Below the pieces are notes generated by a model, which had not been told where the DNA came from, did not search any database, and saw nothing but the letters and a program-made list of their open reading frames with translations. Shown here one piece after another: positions 56,263-64,000 of a stretch of DNA of 64,000 nt. The stretch comes from Pyrenula massariospora (taxonomy: Eukaryota; Ascomycota; Eurotiomycetes; Pyrenulales; Pyrenulaceae). Position numbers and translations under genes: made by a program. The first letter of the stretch is position 1. Each line of letters opens with the position of its first letter. Where the stretch lies: contig JAGFMI010000004.1 in assembly GCA_021030905.1 (NCBI GenBank), positions 1-64,000 on the forward strand, in the 5' to 3' direction.

Positions 56263-59200
56263 ATGTCAGCTGTGACAAGCCCGGCGCTCCCGGCTTTTTC
56301 TTACGCCCAAGCTGCCAAAGGAATCACTCCACCATCCTCGACCAAACAGACAGCGGTCGATTCAAGCTTTCCGGAATCTGACGCCCACACGAGTGACTCA
56401 AAGCAGCCTACGTTGGAGCCATCGAAGCTTGACATTGGAGGGAAGGAGTCTAATACAGGGACAGCACAAGATGGAACAGACTCAAATCAGCACCCCAAGG
56501 AGCCTCTTGCTATGCAGAAAAGCGGAGATCCACCGCAGTTCAAGCAGAACCAGTCATCAAGGCGAAATCCTTCCTCAGCCAGGGAGGAAAAACCGAAATC
56601 AGCTTCTCCTCTTTCTCATGCCACTTCTGAATCTACTCCCTTACCCTCAGCTACAGATGAGCTAAATGCGGTTGTTCAAAGTTCCTCTGAAATGCATTGG
56701 GATGCTGAGTCTCATGTTTCCGCCGACGCAGATAAATCAAAGACACCGTCAGAAAATGACAAAGACCAGGGGGAAGACCGCCTACCGAAGGACCGCAATA
56801 AGAAATCTGGGGAGCAAGAACTCAAAGCTGCACCAATCCCAACTGTGAATGTATGGCAAGTTCGGCAACGAGAACATGAGGCTTCCAAAGCTGTCAAAAC
56901 TGGCCCACAAAGACAACCTACAGTTCCCGCACCTGCTTTAGCTCCCACCCCAGCAACACAACTCGATTCACACAATCAGGCTGATAAAGGCAAACGAATT
57001 TCCTCCAAAGGATCTATGCCCGCTGAAAAAGAAGCCTCGGCTGCGAAGGAGAAAAGGTCAACCAACGATGGGGCGAGAAATCGGGATGATGGTAAGTTCA
57101 ACAGTTTCTCACATTTCTCACATTGCTAACAAAATTAACAGCAAAGAAAGGTGTCCGAAATAGTCGCCAGGGTGCGGAATTGAAGGAATCTGTTGCTCCC
57201 TCTGCCCCACCACCTTCCGTAGGCGACGTCGCCCTGTGGCCCACCCCTGAAACCGCAAATACGGAGGACAAGAAGAAGCCGCAGTCCCAAGACAGATCCG
57301 AGAAACTGGAGAGCAAAAGTCCGGCATCCAAGCCTCATGGAAAGAATAAATGGGAGCCAGTGCCACATGTCCCAACGGTCAAATTCAATACTCCACTCCC
57401 CCCCGTTGCCGCGCGGCGTGGAGGCAAGGGAACTGTTCGAGGCGGGCGAGAAGGCAGCGGTCGCGCTGCTCACGCGCCAAGTGCTAGCATCGGAGGCGAC
57501 ACTGTTGAAAAGACCACCATGATGGGGCCACCTCCTTTACCCAGCAAGGATTTTCAGCGTGGTAGAGCTGAAGGGCATTCAGAGTCCCAGCGTGCTACGT
57601 CTCTACCAGACCACACACGCAGGGCCAAAAGTGTGGATACGGCTACCGCGGGGCATCGGCAATCTATAGAGGGAAGCCATTACGAACGCAATCGGCCTGG
57701 AAACCACAGGAATACTGAAACTTTTGCAACAAGGACCAATGATCCTGGAAATGCTCACGAAATAACATCGATCGGCGCTCGACCCCGACAGAACTCGAGA
57801 TCTTTTGGGAAAGGTATCCCTGATATTAGTCCATCTTCATATAGGATGGCCCCCCACGATTCCAAGCGCAATCAAACCCGTCCGGGGGAATCACGATACC
57901 ATTCAGACAAGAAAAGTTTGCAAGGCGATTTCTTTCGAGATTCTGACACCATCGCTAGTAGGGAAAGAGGAGATTACCAAACAAATCAGGATGTCACGCG
58001 AAAGAACGACTTCAGTCGTGAGAGGGGACAATCATGGAGAGATCGTGACCAATACAACGAGCGAAGAGAAGGACGCTCAGAGAGGAGTGGTAGAGCTGGT
58101 CATCGTGGTAGGGGTGCTCATTCAAACTATGGTCACCATTTTTCAGGTCACCAACCTTATTCAGCACCACTTCTCCAGCAGCCCTTCCAGTCGTCCAAGG
58201 CTAGTCCTTTCGGTGAGAAACATCGACAAACTTCTGCGCCATACCCTGCTCAACCAACGAGTCAGCAAGGCCAACGCCCTGGACCGCGATCTCAGTCAAT
58301 TCCGAACGCTCATTTCTTTCCACCCCTGCCGAATGGAATACCAAATTTGCAACACCCACTTTCACCAATTCAAACGGAGTTCGGTCAGATGTATTACGGC
58401 CCACCTATATACCCTGTTCCACCCATACAGACCGACGTTCCACAAGATGGATATAATGTCTTGAGTTACATCTACGCTCAGCTGTAAGTCCTACCATTTT
58501 CATACCCTAAACGTTTGACTAATTCTCAAAGGGAGTATTACTTTTCCACCGACAATCTTTGTAAGGATTTGTTTTTACGACAGCGTATGGACTCTCAAGG
58601 CTATGTGCCTTTACATTTCGTGGCAAGCTTCAAAAGAATCAAGGCTTTGACTGAAGATATGGACTTGCTCCGCTATGCTTGCCAGACTCTAGACGCCGTT
58701 GACTTTTTGCATGGAGAGGACAAACTTCGTGCAAAAGGTAATTGGCAGAACTGGGTTTTACCAATGGATCAACGAGATGACAGTGCAAAGAATGCCGGTC
58801 CATCACACAATGCGCAACTGACAACCCCTGACATCCAAAATGGCTTGAGCCATTTACCTGGCTCTGAGCCGCTGCCTGCTAATTATGTGAACGGCCCCAC
58901 TGTGATGGCACCACCGTTCGTGCCAGCCAACGCAAGCTTTGATACTCAGATAGTGGAGACACCGATCAGTGCAGGCGCGCATGATGCCGCTTCGAAATCT
59001 CATGTCATGCCACCAAACAACAGCGATACTAACGGACACAAGAGTCAAGCGGCTGGTCCCGATGATGCGCAGGCCCAATTGCCAAACGGGCACGGGTTGG
59101 TCTCCGAATCTCCACATCAACAAGAAAACGTGTTCACAAATGAGCAGATTGAGAAATTGATTCTGGTCTGCCGGAAACCAAATTCCGAAGCGAGTCGAAT

Positions 59201-59929
59201 CTCTCGTGGCCCCTTTTCACTTGCAGCAAATCGAACATTTTCCAATGGCTCTATCGACAGTCAAACTTTAATTGAACGATCGCGCAATGTCAGTCCTCTT
59301 CCTTCGCTGCGTGGTGGAGCCGGCAGCCTCAACAAGTAAGCCCAACTGTTGATCCTTGCTCCATATCATTCACTAATGCATGTAGTCTTCCCAGCGACGC
59401 ACCTTCTCGTAACATCAGCCCATCTAACGTCCGAGTGGCTCAACGAAATGAACCCCCTGTACTCTGGCTGAAGGATGGTGCGAAAGCTACCGAATTGAAT
59501 GATGACAACTTAATGCACGAACCTTATGTAGACTTGGTATTACGAGTTTTACGGCGGCGCGACATCGACCAATCTTCGGATGACGCTGAAATTCTGTATC
59601 AATTTTGGTCTCACTTTCTCGTCAACAATTACAACGCTGATATGTACAATAAATTCTACGAGCTTGCACTAGCAGACCTCAAAAAGGACTCAAAAAGTGG
59701 CATGGAGCATCTCGTTCGTTACTATGAGGAAGTTTTAAGTCCTCAAAGAGTACTACCGAACAAGGTGGCTTCTGATCTGGTCAATCTCGCGGAGGCGGAG
59801 CTAGACTCCTCCAAGTCAGTCGTTCTGAAGCTCCGCAAGGCGTGGAGAGATGGCGCCTTTTCTCTGAAGAGCAGGAAGAAGATTGCCGACTTGATTTCTC
59901 CGGCCCTCAAAACCAGACTAGAGCAATGA
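56263..59929 (+). CDS. La-domain RNA-binding protein (LARP1/Slf1-like)
   Basis: Exons are 56263-57091, 57142-58483, 58532-59335 and 59386-59929, giving 1172 aa. The first 700 residues are disordered, rich in Ser, Lys, Pro, Arg/Gly and Gln, with a FSYAQAAKG N-terminal motif. The La motif (about 715-800) is restored across intron 2: AQLEYYFSTDNLCKDLFLR, then RMDSQGYVPLHFVASFKRIK, ALTEDMDLLRYACQTL and VDF. After a second disordered part, a helical C-terminal domain (RVLRRRDIDQSSDDAEILYQFWSHFL and YEEVLSPQRVLP) resembles the conserved end of fungal LARPs. Such proteins bind mRNAs and poly(A) and modulate translation. A long pyrimidine-rich leader precedes it. Confidence 0.9.
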
Positions 59930-60875
59930 TCAGGCTCTGTCAACCACGCCGCCACTTTCGTCGGTACTCTTCGTCTTGGTGCTGAAAATTATCTTCATTT
60001 TACAGCGTTCACTTTCATTTTGCGGCCCTTTCTGGCGTCTGAGGATCTTGCAACTTTTTCGCTACGAGCAGGTGGCATCGTATTCCATGGATGGCAGATT
60101 CCCGTCGAGCACGACATGCGGTCATAGAGAATTGAGCATTTTATTTCCTTGTTATGAGCACGAGCATACCATCAGGGGGCCAATCACGGGCACAGCTTTC
60201 CTTCTCACGATAACGGTCTAGCTTGTGCCTTTGCCAGCTGATGCAGCTCAAGCTATTGCATGAAATGGTCGGACTGAAAATGAACTTTTGTTGATCCTTT
60301 TTCCTTTTTGATTCCACATCCAGGGCTTGAAGGCCCCAAGAGCTACAGCAAACTTCTGGCGAGGGAAAGCTTTCGCATCCTCACGGTATAATAAAGAACA
60401 AAAGTTTTGAGCGAATTCACTCTACCAAGCAAGTGTCGGAGGGAAGTAGAACTTTTGGTCGGCCTTGTATGTTAACTGCAATTGCCGGCGTTTTTTTTTT
60501 TTTCTTCATTGTGCAAAAAATTGGAATGATGCCTTACGGCCAGCGGTGCTGGACGAAGGGGATGTCGAAGATCAAATAACGCCATCTTACAATTTCTGAC
60601 CACATTCGTCATACCGTAGATGTCATTAAACATGCTGTAGTAGTACCTGCGGATTACAAAGGTTAGGAGAGCCCGGTCAGGGGGCTCGGGGAAGGAGGTC
60701 GAGGGGTGGCTCCGGGGTCAGAGGGTGAGGCTGCGGGGTGAGGAAGAAAATCTGACAATTTTGGCATCTGTGGTCTTCCGTAAATGTTTTTCTCCAAAAA
60801 GTCGACTTGATCCTATCCTACTCGCCAGAAGCGCCACTACATTCACGCCATTCGCAGCGTTAGATTCTGCTTGAG
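59930..60875. other. Intergenic with poly-T tract
   Basis: The 3' flank of the LARP gene and promoter of the stomatin-like gene. A T-run of about 14 lies near 60490. ORFs 59976-60221 and 60718-61081 (minus) are featureless or antisense. Confidence 0.5.
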
Positions 60876-62213
60876 ATGGAGTTCTCTCCCACGGTGAGGA
60901 GAGCCTTCCTCGGCACCTCGAGACGAGGCCTCTCCGCCACTTCCCCTTGGTCGCTCGCTCTCTGCAGGCCACTTGCCAATGTAACTGCACGAAATGCGAG
61001 AACGTTTTCCGCCGGCACATCGTTCAGCGCGCAATCTTCTCTCTTACCCGGAAGCTCCTCATCCGGCGGCAGTCCGACCACTTACTTCCAAAGACCCTCT
61101 TTACCGGCGAACACTGTCGTTCGGTTTGTTCCCCAGCAGACGGCATGGGTCGTGGAAAGGATGGGCAAGTTCAACAGGATATTAGAACCCGGGCTGGCAA
61201 TACTGATCCCATTTTTGGATCGAATTGCGTATGTTCAAAGCCTGAAAGAGTCGGCTATTGAGATTCCGAGCCAAAGTGCGATTACAGCAGACAATGTCAC
61301 ACTGGATCTGGATGGTGTTCTGTACACGAGGGTGTTCGATGCGTATAAGGCGAGGTAAACTCATCATTCTCTTCATTTCAAGCCACTGTATACTAAAACA
61401 ACTTTGCCCAGCTACGGAGTCGAGGACGCCGAATACGCCATCTCCCAGCTCGCGCAAACAACCATGCGCTCGGAGATCGGTCAACTTACCCTAGACCACG
61501 TCCTCAAAGAGCGAGCGAACCTCAACTACAATATCACGCAAGCTATCAACGAAGCTGCCCAAGCCTGGGGCGTAACATGCCTCCGCTACGAAATTAGAGA
61601 TATCCACGCCCCAGATGGCGTCGTAGCTGCAATGCATCGACAAGTCACGGCGGAGAGATCGAAAAGGGCAGAGATCCTAGATAGTGAAGGGCAGAGGCAG
61701 AGTGCCATCAACATCGCGGAAGGGAGGAAGCAGAGCGTCATTCTTGCATCGGAGGCGTTGCGGGCAGAACAAATCAACATGGCCAGCGGAGAGGCGGAAG
61801 CCATTCTTCTGAGAGCCCAAGCTACGGCTAGAGGTATTGATGCGGTAGCACACTCGATAAGGCAGGGCAAAGAGAGCGCAACGGGAGCGATGACTCTAGC
61901 CGTTGCGGAGAAGTACGTCGATGCATTTGGGAAGCTGGCGAAGGAGGGGACTGCTGTGGTGGTACCGGGTAATGTTGGGGATATGGGTGGCATGATTGCG
62001 AGTGCGATGGCAGTGTATGGGAAGGTGAACGAAGGCCAGAAGAGGAGTGCGACTGCTACAGTGGGCAAGGAGTCTGATCAGCGAGCGCCAGCCATCGCAA
62101 GTCCGACCGAGGTTGCGGACAAGGTGGTTGATGCGGCGAAGAATGGGAATTCGGACGATGTGGCGAAGACAATGCTACAGGGATTTGAGCAGTCAAGGAA
62201 CGCTCAAAGGTAG
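60876..62213 (+). CDS. Mitochondrial stomatin-like protein 2 (SPFH/band 7)
   Basis: Exons are 60876-61354 and 61412-62213, giving 426 aa. An Arg/Ser-rich mitochondrial presequence (about 1-45, RRAFLGTSRRGLSATSPWS) precedes VRFVPQQTAWVVERMGKFNRILEPGL, the standard start of the SLP2 band-7 domain. The domain continues with IPSQSAITADNVTLDLDGVLY, YAISQLAQTTMRSEIGQLTLD and RYEIRDIHAP, then a coiled-coil AERSKRAEILDSEGQRQSAI and the C-terminal GTAVVVPGNVGDMGGMIASA. SLP2 scaffolds cardiolipin-rich inner-membrane domains and interacts with prohibitins and respiratory complexes. Confidence 0.94.
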
Positions 62214-63206
62214 CTTTCGTCGAGGAGATGGCAGAGCTGACACGGATATTATCATACTGTAAGCAATTGCATCGAGCAGAATGGGCTACGTCAGTTTGGA
62301 CGAAGGTTTTGGAATGGAAGCGAAGGCACACTTCTCTCATCCTAGCAAGTTCTCCGCTAAGTGTTTGCACAGCTTTAAGCTGTACCAAGATGTATGAATG
62401 CGCCACAAAAACTGTATGAATGCACAATAGATTTTGAATCTACGATCCCTCTGAGCGGGAACTTCAATTGACCCGACGTCGGCTTTCTCGTAAGTATTGC
62501 TCAAAGCAAGCCGGTCGGTAATGAGATCCCCTTTCCAACGCGTGATGCATTGCTAACCACATGGCTGAGATAGATGGGCCATACATTCTCACACATTCAG
62601 AGTATACACAGAGCCATTTCAGCAAGCGCCTCAATCTTCACGCAATCGCACCGCCACGGGATCGACCCTCGGCAAAGCAGGGACCCCTCGGTGGCTTACT
62701 TGCAAAGCCAATGGAAGCCCCTCAGCGATAGAAAAATCAAGAAACACCTCCCCTCCAAACCTGGCGGCCATGTTCCCGGACCTGCAGCTAACGTGTCTTC
62801 AGCCGTGCTTGAACTTTTCGGAAGCTCATCTCAAGGGTTCATGAGTGGCACGAACCCTGTCGAACGTGCTGAGAGCTTTCCAAACTTGGAAACGTTCGCT
62901 CTTAGATTCGTCTCAAGCTCCGGGAGCAAGGTAGTGATAAGGTGGATGTCGGCGCTCGAGAGTGCTACATATGATGGCTAGCACCGTCACATCCTTTATT
63001 CTGAAGGCTAACGATCAAAACATTTACATGATTCATCAGATTATAACTTTGCCAGCTTCTTCAGCTTCAGCTCTTTCATAACTTACCTTCTGCTCCAGAA
63101 GTCATCGCCATTGTGCTAGAGTCGCTATTTGTTTTGTACTGCTTAATTCTTTTTTGAAGCCTATTGAAGAGCTCGCTTTATCTACTGCCGTCTGCAACTT
63201 TTTCCA
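62214..63206. other. Intergenic with one doubtful ORF
   Basis: The plus ORF 62574-62981 (135 aa, ATG start) has no domain or signal peptide, and I do not annotate it as a gene. The rest is flanking sequence. Confidence 0.4.
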
Positions 63207-63973
63207 ATGCGCCTTCTTCGATACTTCCTCCTCTCCCTTTTCCCCCTCTCTCAAGTTGTTGCCCTTCCGGAGCCAAACCTTGCCCCTGCCCCTGTCAAAC
63301 GACAAGATTCAGAGCTCCTTATCCTGTACGCACTTTCTCGATCTAAACTCTCTTCATTATACCATTCTCTACGCGATGACGGCCCTTTACTAACCCATCC
63401 TTGATTGCCAGCGCCTCTGCAGTCGGCATCAGCACCCTTCCCACCGACCCTGCCAAACTCAGCACCATCACCTCCCTTGTGAGCGGCATCACCGCCGAGC
63501 TTCCCCCAAGCCCCATCATCTCGGTGCTAGCGACCGGCCTCCCCTCTGGCATCCTCTCCTCCCTCATCGCCGACCCTTCATACCTCTCCTCCTTTGCCGG
63601 AGATTTTGCCAAAGGCGGAACAACCCCCGCATGGTACAGCAGCCTGCCGACCAGCGTCAAAGCCTTCTTCAGCACCTATAGCGCGGACTTTGGCGCCATA
63701 AAAAGCGCAGAGAGTGGTGTAGTGGAAGCTGTCAGCGGGAGCGGGAATGCAACTGGGACGCGGTCTGCAACGGGCTCCGAGATATCCGGAGGAAGCACTG
63801 GTGCTGGCGCTGATTCTGCCACTGCGACGACGACTGTAAGCGTGACAACGACGGCTCAGGGGCAGGCGACGACCACGGTTACAGCCGGTGCGGTGAGAGG
63901 GACGCCTGGGATAGAGCTATTGGCCGGGATGGTAGGGGCTGTCGGTGTGCTGGGTGTTGCTGTGGATTTGTGA
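63207..63973 (+). CDS. Small secreted GPI-anchor-type Ser/Thr-rich protein
   Basis: Exons are 63207-63325 and 63412-63973, giving 226 aa. The signal peptide is residues 1-19 (LRYFLLSLFPLSQVVA). A KR (VKRQDSE) shortly after could be a Kex2 pro-site. The middle is helical (DPAKLSTITSLVSGITAEL, then DPSYLSSFAGDFAKGG and YSSLPTSVKAFFSTYSADF). A Thr/Ser/Ala/Gly-rich linker and a hydrophobic C-terminal tail (LLAGMVGAVGVLGVAVDL) after small residues are consistent with GPI anchoring. Fungal surface proteins of this layout are common and mostly uncharacterised. The gene ends 27 bases before the window end. Confidence 0.83.
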
Positions 63974-64000
63974 GGCTAGCATGAGTTGGGCTCGGTACAA

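Overview
The window is a chromosome end of a filamentous ascomycete (Pezizomycotina). It opens with about 75 bp of telomeric CCCTAA repeat, followed by roughly 1.8 kb of extremely AT-rich, gene-free DNA. Gene content then changes from clustered accessory genes to ordinary housekeeping genes. The eukaryotic and fungal assignment rests on short introns (about 50-80 nt, GT-AG with CTAAC/CTGAC-like branch sites), UstYa/DUF3328, DMATS and Fungal_trans_2 families, a Trm11 tRNA methyltransferase, Rxt2 and TRAPPC11. I cannot name the species.

Region 1 (2.5-10.3 kb) is a candidate ribosomal-peptide locus. It holds an intact three-exon UstYa-like oxidase gene and a signal-peptide-bearing precursor with six near-identical copies of a 12-13-residue peptide (GVQADPVSINDRR) separated by dibasic or single Arg sites. 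Two broken transporter genes follow, an APC amino-acid permease and an MFS drug-type exporter.

Region 2 (10.8-25.4 kb, perhaps to 30.2 kb) looks like an undescribed secondary-metabolite cluster built on p-aminobenzoate (PABA). It has a fused aminodeoxychorismate synthase, an aminodeoxychorismate lyase, a DMATS-type prenyltransferase, a Baeyer-Villiger-type flavin monooxygenase, two SAM methyltransferases and an HSL-type esterase. No PKS or NRPS gene is seen. Three pairs are transcribed divergently, and the promoters share a GGCCTTAA-type element. A C2H2 protein and a Fungal_trans_2 protein lie just distal and are candidate regulators.

Region 3 (30.2-34.4 kb) is a low-density stretch with a GC-rich inverted repeat and two intron-rich genes for small secreted proteins of unknown family (117 and 315 aa), which are effector-like candidates.

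Region 4 (34.5-64 kb) is core genome: Trm11, a GPI-type wall protein, a membrane-anchored pepsin-like protein lacking the first catalytic Asp, a HIT hydrolase, the phospholipid methyltransferase of phosphatidylcholine synthesis, Rxt2, TRAPPC11, an intact nine-exon MFS exporter, a La-domain (LARP) protein, a mitochondrial stomatin-like protein and a terminal secreted GPI-type protein. Exon joins given below were worked out by hand from splice signals and reading phase. Unless stated otherwise, the totals close to a multiple of three.
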